Shown here piece after piece: positions 56,223 to 64,000 of a DNA stretch of 64,000 nt. The notes under the pieces were generated by a model. The model did no database searches and was not told the origin of the DNA. It saw only the letters and a program-made list of their open reading frames with translations. Both the position numbers and the translations under genes were made by a program. The first letter of the stretch is position 1. Every line of letters begins with the position of its first letter. This DNA comes from Vibrio ezurae NBRC 102218 (GTDB lineage: Bacteria > Pseudomonadota > Gammaproteobacteria > Enterobacterales > Vibrionaceae), in assembly GCF_000467185.1 (NCBI RefSeq), contig NZ_BATM01000038.1:1-64000 (forward strand), written 5' to 3'.

Positions 56223-56641
56223 ACTCAACTTATCATGTTGATTTTGCAGGGCTTATGCGTCTGTATGAAACCAACTACGCAAAGTTAAATGCGTTGCTTC
56301 CTCGTCCATCTGCGGTAGGAGATAAGCGAACTTATCAGGTGCAGGAGTTGGTTTATCAGATTAATATTCTGGAAATTACTCGTTATACCACCTTGGTGAA
56401 CGTCTATCAGTGTGATATACATCCCATTTTTCCACTTCCAAGCATGACGGTACGTCTATATCACGATGCAAGGGTTGCAGAAGTGTGTGCAAGTGAAAAA
56501 ATGAGAGTAGTCAATGCTCGTTATGATTACCCAAACAAGAAAATGGTGCAGAAAGATGAAAAGCACCAGTTAAATCAATTTCTTGGTGACTGGCTGACAT
56601 TTTGCTTAAAAATGGGAATTAGTAGAGAGCCCCTACTATGA
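56201..56641 (+). CDS. yqiB: DUF1249 protein YqiB
   Basis: This 146-residue protein belongs to the DUF1249 family, of unproven function and always near cpdA in gammaproteobacteria. FAGLMRLYETNYAKLNALLP at 12-31 matches the family start. I chose ATG 56201, which follows GAGG; an upstream GTG at 56165 would extend it within nudF. Confidence 0.88.
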   Translation: MVNSRKINSTYHVDFAGLMRLYETNYAKLNALLPRPSAVGDKRTYQVQELVYQINILEITRYTTLVNVYQCDIHPIFPLPSMTVRLYHDARVAEVCASEKMRVVNARYDYPNKKMVQKDEKHQLNQFLGDWLTFCLKMGISREPLL

Positions 56642-56675
56642 GCTCAGATTATAAATACTATTGGAAAGACAGATT

Positions 56676-57494
56676 GTGGAACAGCAAATAGTTGCGGCGG
56701 AAGAGACCGTCCAATTACTACAAATTACAGATACGCACTTATTCGCTGATGACGAAGGGTGCTTGTTGAGTGTGAATACTGGGTCGAGTTTTCAAGCCGT
56801 AGTAGAAGATATTGCCGCACGAAACCCGTACTTTGATGCCATTGTCGCCACGGGTGATATCTCTCAAGATCATTCGATTGCCTCTTATGAGCGCTTTGCC
56901 AATGGTATCGAAAAATTAGTGAAACCTTGCTATTGGTTGCCTGGCAATCACGATCTGAAAGCCAATATGGGCAGTGTTTTTCCTTCGACACAAATTAACG
57001 AAGTTGAACATGTGTTTGCTGGAGAGTATTGGCAACTGATTATGCTAAATAGCCAAGTAGAAGGCTTACCACACGGGTACTTAGAACAGCAGCAACTTGA
57101 TTTACTGGATGAAAAACTGAGTCAGTATCCTGAACGACACACGTTAGTCCTGCTTCATCATAATTCATTGCCTATTGGCAGCACTTGGCTTGATCAACAC
57201 AAGTTGCAAAAAGCTGAGCAATTTTGGAATGTTCTCGAAAAACACAGCAATGTACGCGCCGTCGTCGGTGGGCATGTGCATCAAGATTTTGAAGAAGAAT
57301 ATAATGGCATCAAGGTGCTTGCGACACCTTCAACCTGCATTCAATTTAAGGCCAATACCCATGAGTTCGCATTAGACTCATTACCGCCGGGTTGGCGCCA
57401 TTTGCAGTTGCATAAAAATGGACACCTAGAGACTCAGTTATACCGTTTAGCGGAAGGGTGTTTTGTCCCTGACTTTGAGGCTCAAGGCTATTAA
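56676..57494 (+). CDS. cpdA: 3',5'-cyclic AMP phosphodiesterase CpdA
   Basis: CpdA hydrolyses cAMP and so lowers CRP activity. This calcineurin-fold metallophosphoesterase has TDTHLF, GDISQDHS, GNHD, LHHNSLP and GGHVHQD in order. No ATG is near the start; GTG 56676 with GGAA 9 bases before gives 272 residues, and TTG 56661 is the alternative. A weak start may keep its level low. It is followed after 1 base by yqiA. Confidence 0.93.
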   Translation: MEQQIVAAEETVQLLQITDTHLFADDEGCLLSVNTGSSFQAVVEDIAARNPYFDAIVATGDISQDHSIASYERFANGIEKLVKPCYWLPGNHDLKANMGSVFPSTQINEVEHVFAGEYWQLIMLNSQVEGLPHGYLEQQQLDLLDEKLSQYPERHTLVLLHHNSLPIGSTWLDQHKLQKAEQFWNVLEKHSNVRAVVGGHVHQDFEEEYNGIKVLATPSTCIQFKANTHEFALDSLPPGWRHLQLHKNGHLETQLYRLAEGCFVPDFEAQGY

Positions 57495-57495
57495 G

Positions 57496-58089
57496 ATGAC
57501 TGCTGATAAAAAGCCATCACTGCTGTTGTATTTACACGGCTTCAATAGCTCTCCATCCTCACACAAAGCCGAATTGATGCGAGAGTTTTGCCAAACGAGC
57601 AGACCTGATATTCGTTTTGTGTCGCCACAGTTGCCTGTCTACCCTGAGTCTTGTATTCAATACTTGCGCACCCTTTGTGACGAATTGAGTCAAGAGTATC
57701 AAGTCGGAGTTGTGGGAAGCTCACTAGGCGGATATTTATCGACTTGGCTAAATAAAGAGTATGGCTTTAAAGCGGCTTTAATTAATCCAGCAGCAAGACC
57801 TTTTGAGTTATTCAAAGATTATTTAGGTCCGCAATTCAACCCTTATACCGAAGAAGAGTATCGACTCGAAGCGATTCATATAGAGCAGTTAAGGTCGATT
57901 GATGTCCCTACTATCAGTGATACGGCAAGTTTTTGGTTATTGCAGCAAAAAGGGGATGAAGTACTCGATTATCGTCAAGCAGTCGATAAATATAAGGGAT
58001 GCAAACAGACGGTAGAAGAAAATGGTGATCATAGTTTTATAGGGTTTGAGCGCTACCCAAGCGCGATCGTGGAGTTTCTTCAACTCTAG
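57496..58089 (+). CDS. yqiA: Esterase YqiA (alpha/beta hydrolase)
   Basis: This 197-residue alpha/beta hydrolase has the oxyanion motif YLHGFNSSP near 13, nucleophile elbow GSSLGG near 75, and the catalytic histidine in NGDHSF near 178. E. coli YqiA is an esterase of unknown natural substrate. The start ATG 57496 follows the cpdA stop by 1 base. It precedes parE, as in E. coli, but here a 511-base gap intervenes. Confidence 0.92.
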   Translation: MTADKKPSLLLYLHGFNSSPSSHKAELMREFCQTSRPDIRFVSPQLPVYPESCIQYLRTLCDELSQEYQVGVVGSSLGGYLSTWLNKEYGFKAALINPAARPFELFKDYLGPQFNPYTEEEYRLEAIHIEQLRSIDVPTISDTASFWLLQQKGDEVLDYRQAVDKYKGCKQTVEENGDHSFIGFERYPSAIVEFLQL

Positions 58090-58320
58090 TGTGATAAGCC
58101 TTTAGCGACAATACACCTTTAGCGGCAGGCAATGCATCTTTAACGACAATGTATAAGGTTTGTTTGATAACTGCTCAATTGTCATGCTTTTTTATCAGGA
58201 TCTGAGCGCAAACTTGACATCACCGCCACTGCGCCAGACTATGTAAAGCAGTCAAGTTGTCTCACGGTTAATAAATGACCTGAAATCAATTCATCTGCCA
58301 TTGCCGTTTAACAACTTTAA
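58090..58320. other. Gap after yqiA with short imperfect repeats
   Basis: Three imperfect units of about 20 bases, beginning CTTTAGCGACAATACAC, CTTTAGCGGCAGGCAATG and CTTTAACGACAATGTAT, lie at about 58100-58158. No coding region is seen. A clear terminator for the nudF-yqiA unit was not found. Confidence 0.45.
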
Positions 58321-58460
58321 TATCAATCACCGTCATTTAAGTGATCAGAAATAGCGTAGGAAAAATGTGGCTAAATAAGACTACAATTTTTTGATGAGTA
58401 GCGATTCTACAATCAAAAATTGCCATGCTCTATCAAGCCTCTGAACCCGCTAGAATGATA
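58321..58460. repeat. Dispersed intergenic repeat, copy B
   Basis: It aligns with copy A at 205-345 over its length, sharing AGTGATCAGAAATAGC-like and TTCTACAATCAAAAA blocks and a final CTAGAATGAT. Copy B has lost much of the internal inverted repeat seen in copy A. It lies 140 bases before parE. Confidence 0.6.
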
Positions 58461-58600
58461 AGTTCATATAAGTACCTATAATTATGCCTTTCTGAGTGTA
58501 AAAGCAACACACTCAGATGCTCTCCAATTGAGTAGTAGGTTACGAATTTCTCAATGATGAGAAGCGATGTTTAACAACGCCAAGAGTAAACTTTCAAATT

Positions 58601-60481
58601 ATGACTGAACAATATAACGCTGGGGCGATAGAAGTCTTAAATGGCTTGGAGCCAGTCCGCCGTCGCCCTGGAATGTATACCGATACTGTCCGCCCAAACC
58701 ACTTAGGGCAAGAAGTTATTGATAACAGTGTCGATGAAGCGCTTGCTGGACATGCTTCAAAGATACAGGTCATCCTTCATGCTGATCAGTCACTAGAAGT
58801 GATTGATGATGGGCGTGGTATGCCTGTGGATATTCACCCTGAAGAAGGGATTTCTGGTGTGGAGCTTATTCTATGTAAGTTGCATGCTGGTGGTAAATTT
58901 TCCAATAAAAACTATCAGTTTTCTGGTGGTTTGCACGGGGTCGGTATTTCAGTTGTAAACGCCTTATCAAAACGCGTTGAAATTACGGTGCGACGTGATG
59001 GGCAGGTATACCAAATTGCTTTTGAAAATGGCGATAAGGTGGAAGAGCTGTCAGTGATTGGCACTTGTGGGAAGCGTAATAGCGGTACGAGTGTTCACTT
59101 CTGGCCAAACAGTCAATATTTTGATTCTGGTAATTTCTCTGTTTCAAGGCTGGTGAATAACCTGCGCGCGAAAGCAGTCTTGTGTCCTGGGTTGGAAATC
59201 ACTTTACAAGATAAAGTGAATGGCAAAGAGCATAAGTGGTATTACGAAAGTGGCCTAAAAGACTATCTTGCCGAAGGGGTAAAAGGTTACACAGTCTTAC
59301 CTGAAACGCCGTTCACAGGTCAGTTCTCTAGTGAGATTGAAGGGGCTGATTGGGCGATTATTTGGCAGCCGGAAGGCGGCGAACTTATCACCGAAAGCTA
59401 TGTGAACTTAATTCCTACCTCACAAGGCGGTACGCACGTTAACGGTTTACGCCAAGGTTTACTGGATGCGATGCGTGAGTTTTGTGAGTTCCGAAACTTA
59501 TTGCCACGCGGCGTGAAGTTAACGGGTGATGACATATTTGATCGCTGTTCTTATGTACTGTCGATCAAAATGCAAGATCCGCAATTTGCAGGACAAACCA
59601 AAGAACGCCTATCTTCCCGTCAATGCGCATCCTTTGTGTCAGGTGTTATTAAAGACGCCTTTAGTTTATGGCTAAATGAAACCCCACATATTGCCGAGCA
59701 ATTAGCTGAGGCGTGCATTGCGAGTGCCCATCGCCGTATGCGTGCCAGTAAAAAGGTGGTACGTAAAAAAGTGGCATCGGGCCCAGCTTTGCCGGGTAAA
59801 TTAACCGACTGCTCGGTTCAGGATTTAGCGCGTACAGAACTGTTTTTAGTCGAAGGTGACTCTGCGGGAGGCTCAGCGAAACAAGCAAGAGACCGTGAGT
59901 TTCAGGCGATCATGCCACTGCGTGGTAAAATTTTGAATACATGGGAAGTGAGCGCAGATCAAGTGTTGGCTTCGCAAGAGGTGCACGATATTTCCGTTGC
60001 ATTAGGCATTGATCCTGATACTGAAAGTTTAGAAGGTTTACGTTACGGTAAAATCTGTATTCTTGCGGATGCGGACTCGGATGGGCTGCATATCGCAACG
60101 CTACTCTGTGCCTTGTTCACACGTCATTTCAGCTCATTGGTGCGTGCCGGCCACGTGTACGTTGCCATGCCACCGTTATTTAGAATTGATTGCGGTAAAG
60201 AGGTTTTTTACGCTCTTGATGAAGATGAGAAAGAGGGCGTTATCGAGCGTTTAAGTAGCAAGCGAGCCAAAATCAACGTACAACGATTTAAAGGTTTGGG
60301 TGAAATGAACCCATTGCAGCTTCGTGAAACGACCATGGACCCCAATACTCGCCGTCTAGTACAGCTCACCATAGATGATGATGAACAGACAATGGAAATG
60401 ATGGACATGCTATTAGGTAAAAAGCGTGCAGATGATCGCCGTCATTGGTTACAAGATAAAGGCGATATGGCTGAGGTATAA
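58601..60481 (+). CDS. parE: DNA topoisomerase IV subunit B, ParE
   Basis: ParE is the ATPase subunit of topoisomerase IV, which unlinks daughter chromosomes. The 626-residue protein has the GHKL ATP site ([13 protein letters not shown] near 41, DDGRGMP near 69, [15 protein letters not shown] near 108) and a TOPRIM region with [17 protein letters not shown] near 416. It lies directly upstream of parC, 2 bases apart. Confidence 0.98.
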   Translation: MTEQYNAGAIEVLNGLEPVRRRPGMYTDTVRPNHLGQEVIDNSVDEALAGHASKIQVILHADQSLEVIDDGRGMPVDIHPEEGISGVELILCKLHAGGKFSNKNYQFSGGLHGVGISVVNALSKRVEITVRRDGQVYQIAFENGDKVEELSVIGTCGKRNSGTSVHFWPNSQYFDSGNFSVSRLVNNLRAKAVLCPGLEITLQDKVNGKEHKWYYESGLKDYLAEGVKGYTVLPETPFTGQFSSEIEGADWAIIWQPEGGELITESYVNLIPTSQGGTHVNGLRQGLLDAMREFCEFRNLLPRGVKLTGDDIFDRCSYVLSIKMQDPQFAGQTKERLSSRQCASFVSGVIKDAFSLWLNETPHIAEQLAEACIASAHRRMRASKKVVRKKVASGPALPGKLTDCSVQDLARTELFLVEGDSAGGSAKQARDREFQAIMPLRGKILNTWEVSADQVLASQEVHDISVALGIDPDTESLEGLRYGKICILADADSDGLHIATLLCALFTRHFSSLVRAGHVYVAMPPLFRIDCGKEVFYALDEDEKEGVIERLSSKRAKINVQRFKGLGEMNPLQLRETTMDPNTRRLVQLTIDDDEQTMEMMDMLLGKKRADDRRHWLQDKGDMAEV

Positions 60482-60483
60482 GA

Positions 60484-62736
60484 ATGTCGAACGAGATTAC
60501 ATATGATGGCGTTGAGCAGTTACCACTGCGCAAATTTACCGAAGACGCTTATTTAAATTACTCAATGTACGTGATCATGGATCGTGCATTGCCTTACATT
60601 GGCGATGGCTTAAAGCCTGTACAACGTCGCATCATTTATGCGATGTCAGAGCTGGGTTTATCCGCTTCATCTAAATACAAAAAATCAGCGCGTACCGTGG
60701 GTGACGTACTGGGTAAGTATCATCCTCACGGTGATTCAGCCTGTTATGAAGCTATGGTGCTAATGGCGCAGCCTTTTACCTATCGCTACCCATTGGTGGA
60801 CGGTCAAGGCAACTGGGGTGCCCCCGATGACCCGAAATCGTTTGCCGCAATGCGTTATACCGAATCTAAACTGTCTAAGTTTGCTGAGGTGTTGCTAGGT
60901 GAATTAGGTCAAGGCACAGTGGAATGGCAACCTAACTTTGATGGTTCGATGAAAGAACCACAAATGTTGCCTGCACGTCTGCCACACATTTTGCTTAATG
61001 GCATTACCGGTATCGCTGTTGGTATGGCGACGGATATACCGCCACACAATGTGCGTGAAGTGACGAACGCTACCATTGAGCTTATTGAAAATCCGAAGGC
61101 AGAACTGTCGGATGTGATGCAGTTTGTACAAGGCCCTGATTACCCGACCGAAGCGGAAATTATTTCGCCTAAAAACGACATTGAAAAAATTTATCGTACC
61201 GGCCGTGGCAGCATAAAAATGCGTGCGGTTTGGCATAAAGAAGCCAGCGATATAGTGATTACTGCGTTACCTCACCAAGTATCAGGCTCTAAATTGTTAG
61301 AGCAAATTGCCAACCAAATGCGTGCTAAAAAGCTGCCTATGGTTGATGATCTGCGTGACGAATCTGATCACGAAAACCCAACTCGCATTGTGATCGTACC
61401 TCGTTCAAATCGAGTGGATTGCGATCAATTGATGAACCACTTATTTGCCTCTACGGATCTTGAGAAAAACTATCGTGTGAATTTAAACATGATTGGTTTG
61501 GACAAACGTCCACAGGTAAAAGGTCTTGTTCAAATATTAAAAGAGTGGATTGAGTTTCGTCGTTCAACGGTTCGCCGTCGCTTGCAGTTCCGTTTAGATA
61601 AAATCTTAGCGCGTTTACACATCCTTGAAGGCTTGTTGGCAGCGTACCTCAACATTGATGAAGTGATTGAGATTATTCGCACCGAAGATGAGCCTAAAGC
61701 CGTACTGATGTCTCGCTTTGAGTTATCGGCGATTCAAGCGGATGCCATCTTAGATACCAAATTACGTCAATTGGCGAAATTAGAAGAGTTTAAGATTCGT
61801 GGCGAGCAAGAAGAGTTAGAGAAAGAGCGTAAGCAACTTGAGTTGCTACTAGGCTCTGAGCGTCGCTTAAATACTTTATTGAAGAAAGAGTTAAAAGCCG
61901 ACGCTGAAAAATACGGTGATGATCGCCGTTCACCATTAGTTGAGAGAGCAGAAGCACGAGCGTTAACAGAGAAAGACTTACTGCCTAATGAGCCAATTAC
62001 GGTTGTCTTGTCAGAGAAAGGCTGGATTCGTCATGCCAAAGGGCATGAGGTTGACGCATCAACATTGAACTATAAGTCAGGTGATAAATATCTCACCTCA
62101 GCCAAAGGTAAGAGCAATCAACCGGCGGTGTTCTTAGGCTCAGATGGACGAAGTTATTCGTTAGAATCGCATTCTCTACCATCGGCGAGAAGCCAAGGCG
62201 AACCGATTACAGGTCGTTTGAACTTGTCGACGGGGACCAGCATTCGTCAGGTGCTAATGGGCGAAGAAGAACAGCTATGGTTAGTTGGCTCTGATGCAGG
62301 TTATGGATTTGTCTGTCGCGGTAGTGATTTACTCTCCAAAAACCGTAACGGTAAAGCGTTAGTTAACTTGCCTCAAAGTGCTGAGATCTTAACCCCGAGC
62401 GCGATTTCTGACTTGGATCAAGATGAGATCTTAGCGATCACTAATTTAGGTCGTATGTTGATGTTTGCGATTAAAGACTTACCGCAACTGAGTAAAGGTA
62501 AGGGTAATAAGATCATTAATATCCCTTCAGCTAAAGCTAAGAGCCGAGAAGAGTTTGTGACACAACTGCTTGCCGTTCCAGCCAACGCCACGGTGACCTT
62601 ATATGCAGGTAAACGTAAGCTAGGTTTGAAACCGAGTGACTTGGACAACTTTAGAGGGGAGCGAGGACGTCGCGGTGCTATGTTGCCACGTGGCCTACAA
62701 CGCGTTACCGCTATCGAAGTGCAAACGAACGAGTAA
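60484..62736 (+). CDS. parC: DNA topoisomerase IV subunit A, ParC
   Basis: ParC is the DNA-cleaving subunit. The 750-residue protein has catalytic Tyr in AMRYTESKL near 121 and the quinolone-determining segment [13 protein letters not shown] near 76-88, where the Ser and Glu of susceptible E. coli are kept. The C-terminal beta-pinwheel begins near 500. It is operonic with parE; a convergent terminator follows. Confidence 0.98.
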   Translation: MSNEITYDGVEQLPLRKFTEDAYLNYSMYVIMDRALPYIGDGLKPVQRRIIYAMSELGLSASSKYKKSARTVGDVLGKYHPHGDSACYEAMVLMAQPFTYRYPLVDGQGNWGAPDDPKSFAAMRYTESKLSKFAEVLLGELGQGTVEWQPNFDGSMKEPQMLPARLPHILLNGITGIAVGMATDIPPHNVREVTNATIELIENPKAELSDVMQFVQGPDYPTEAEIISPKNDIEKIYRTGRGSIKMRAVWHKEASDIVITALPHQVSGSKLLEQIANQMRAKKLPMVDDLRDESDHENPTRIVIVPRSNRVDCDQLMNHLFASTDLEKNYRVNLNMIGLDKRPQVKGLVQILKEWIEFRRSTVRRRLQFRLDKILARLHILEGLLAAYLNIDEVIEIIRTEDEPKAVLMSRFELSAIQADAILDTKLRQLAKLEEFKIRGEQEELEKERKQLELLLGSERRLNTLLKKELKADAEKYGDDRRSPLVERAEARALTEKDLLPNEPITVVLSEKGWIRHAKGHEVDASTLNYKSGDKYLTSAKGKSNQPAVFLGSDGRSYSLESHSLPSARSQGEPITGRLNLSTGTSIRQVLMGEEEQLWLVGSDAGYGFVCRGSDLLSKNRNGKALVNLPQSAEILTPSAISDLDQDEILAITNLGRMLMFAIKDLPQLSKGKGNKIINIPSAKAKSREEFVTQLLAVPANATVTLYAGKRKLGLKPSDLDNFRGERGRRGAMLPRGLQRVTAIEVQTNE

Positions 62737-62764
62737 TGACAGTACTCACTAAAGCTTAATCGTC

Positions 62765-62797
62765 AAAGCCCTGTAAATTGATTTGCAGGGCTTTTTT
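62765..62797. terminator. Terminator between parC and degS
   Basis: AAAGCCCTGTAAA / TTTGCAGGGCTTT with a T run serves both convergent genes. Confidence 0.9.
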
Positions 62798-62813
62798 AAT
62801 GCGTGTGAGATGA

Positions 62814-63887
62814 CTAAGGCGTTAAGCGGCGATTATCTTCACCAATTTCAACCGTCAGCTGTTTTTCTTTACCATTTCGTACAATGGTGATGTTCACCTT
62901 TGAGCCCGGTCGAGCATCGGTGATCGCGTCCATGACAGTTTGACGATTGTCAGCCACCATATCATCAATCTTAACGATGATATCTTGCGCTTTTATCCCC
63001 CCTTTGTCGGCGGGGCCACCAGGTTCAACGCCCAGTACAATAATGCCACCATTGAAGTTCCCAGCGAGAAGACGATTAGTCATGGAGCTGGTGTCTTGAC
63101 CATCAACACCGATGTAACCACGAATCACACGCCCATCGGCAATGATCTTGTTCATGATTTTCCACACCAGTTTTTGCGGGATAGCAAAAGAAATGCCATA
63201 GGTTTCTAAATCGGTCGCTTGTTGAAAAGAAGCGGTATTAATGCCAACCAGTTCACCTTTCGAGTTAACTAACGCGCCGCCAGAGTTGCCTTCATTGATA
63301 GCAGCATCGGTTTGGATGAAGGCTTGACGTCCATCGTTACTGATTGAAGAGCGACCGGTGGCGGAAATAATGCCAAAGGTAGTGGTTTGCCCAAGGTTGT
63401 ATGGGTTGCCAATAGCCAGTACTACGTCACCGACCTTAGCGGTATAGTGAGAGTTGAGTGGGATAACGGGCAGATCAGACATTGATATTTGCAAGACGGC
63501 AATATCAGTACGGCGATCTTGTCCTATTAATTGAGCACTGGCAACACGACCATCTTGCAGCGCAACAATGACCTGATCGGCGCTCGCCACGACATGGTAG
63601 TTGGTAATGATATAGCCTTTGTCACTGACTATCACACCAGACCCTAAACCTTGTGTTTTTAGCTTGCTGCGATCTTCTTCAGAGTATTGGCGACTATAGA
63701 TATTGACTACCGCAGGTGCTGCTCGTCGCACTGCTGTATTGAAGGACATTGGGCTTACTGCGGTGTCGTTTTGACTCTCTTGAGCAAAAGTTGGTATCAC
63801 TTTATTACGCAGATCAGGGACTACTGCGATAACCAAAGCCGCTGCAATTAATCCAAGCAAAACAGAGCGTAATAAGAATCTCAACAT
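62814..63887 (-). CDS. degS: Outer-membrane stress sensor protease DegS
   Basis: DegS is the inner-membrane-anchored periplasmic serine protease that cuts RseA and releases sigma-E when unfolded porins bind its PDZ domain. From ATG 63887 (MLRFLLRSVLLGL) it has 357 residues; an upstream start at 63932 would add 15 residues unlike the family. It has one N-terminal membrane helix, catalytic His in ITNYHVVAS, Asp in RRTDIAVLQI, Ser in NEGNSGGALV, and a single PDZ domain from about 255. Confidence 0.96.
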   Translation of the reverse strand: MLRFLLRSVLLGLIAAALVIAVVPDLRNKVIPTFAQESQNDTAVSPMSFNTAVRRAAPAVVNIYSRQYSEEDRSKLKTQGLGSGVIVSDKGYIITNYHVVASADQVIVALQDGRVASAQLIGQDRRTDIAVLQISMSDLPVIPLNSHYTAKVGDVVLAIGNPYNLGQTTTFGIISATGRSSISNDGRQAFIQTDAAINEGNSGGALVNSKGELVGINTASFQQATDLETYGISFAIPQKLVWKIMNKIIADGRVIRGYIGVDGQDTSSMTNRLLAGNFNGGIIVLGVEPGGPADKGGIKAQDIIVKIDDMVADNRQTVMDAITDARPGSKVNITIVRNGKEKQLTVEIGEDNRRLTP

Positions 63888-63940
63888 GGCAGTCTCAATA
63901 AGTGGTGTGTTAATGCCAAGCATAACACTCAATTTTAGCG

Positions 63941-63970
63941 AAAGAAAAGGGAAGCCCGATAAGCTTCCCC
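63941..63970 (-). terminator. Terminator of a gene beyond the window end
   Basis: On the minus strand, GGGAAGC / GCTTCCC followed by CTTTTCTTTC lies upstream of degS. It implies a minus-strand gene ending near or past base 64000. degQ is the usual neighbour, but too little sequence remains to say. Confidence 0.6.
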
Positions 63971-64000
63971 AAATGATATCAGTGCTCTGTTCTAGCGAAC

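Noticed and set aside
63971-64000. Partial degQ at the window end
   Set aside because: The last 30 bases do not translate into a recognisable DegQ tail in any minus-strand frame; only the terminator suggests a gene beyond.

Overview
The window is chromosomal DNA of a marine gammaproteobacterium, almost certainly a Vibrio or close relative. The evidence is protein content and gene order: metH, lysC, a class V aminotransferase, a PglL-type ligase, uvrA, galU, a QstR-like LuxR regulator and ssb follow each other as on Vibrio cholerae chromosome 1. The other large block (rpsU-yqeY-dnaG-rpoD, tsaD, plsY, folB-folK-uppP, cca, gspAB, pitA, ygiF-glnE-hldE, tolC, nudF-yqiB-cpdA-yqiA-parE-parC, degS) is the familiar enterobacterial and vibrio core neighbourhood. 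The name is inferred from recalled protein similarity; no database was searched.

Layout. 1-17.3 kb is core: tRNA-Asp, methionine genes metA and metH, each preceded by MetJ-box-like repeats, a cation/proton antiporter, lysine-type aspartokinase, aminotransferase, protein-glycosylation ligase, uvrA with a LexA-box-like site, galU, qstR and ssb. 17.3-21.3 kb holds an exported three-domain alginate lyase (PL7) and a lipoprotein glycerophosphodiester phosphodiesterase, where many vibrios carry the MSHA pilus locus.

21.38-32.35 kb is a 10.9 kb integrated element in tRNA-Ile2(CAT) next to rpoD, the site that VSP-II uses in V. cholerae. It is bounded by a perfect 48 bp direct repeat of the tRNA 3' part, has a 26 bp repeat just inside each end, and carries its own terminator for the tRNA. 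Its plus-strand half codes for mobility: tyrosine integrase, a cold-shock/Excalibur membrane protein, an AlpA-like regulator, a small unknown and an HUH replication protein of the phage gpA type. Its minus-strand half is a tightly overlapping three-gene cassette: an MmeI-like adenine methyltransferase whose own nuclease residues are missing, an SF2 helicase and a GIY-YIG (T5orf172-type) nuclease. I read this as a restriction-like anti-phage system with modification, translocation and cleavage split over three proteins; it is the most interesting content here.

32.5-64 kb is again core: the macromolecular synthesis operon, tsaD and plsY, folate and undecaprenyl genes, the CCA-adding enzyme, the GspAB pair of type II secretion, phosphate transport, triphosphatase/GlnE/HldE, TolC, the nudF-cpdA-parE-parC cluster and DegS. 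Convergent pairs are separated by clear shared terminators. Intergenic curiosities include a diverged dispersed repeat in two copies (about 205-340 and 58321-58460), a TAGAAGC heptamer tandem repeat after hldE, and a perfect 10-10-10 inverted repeat between lysC and the aminotransferase gene.
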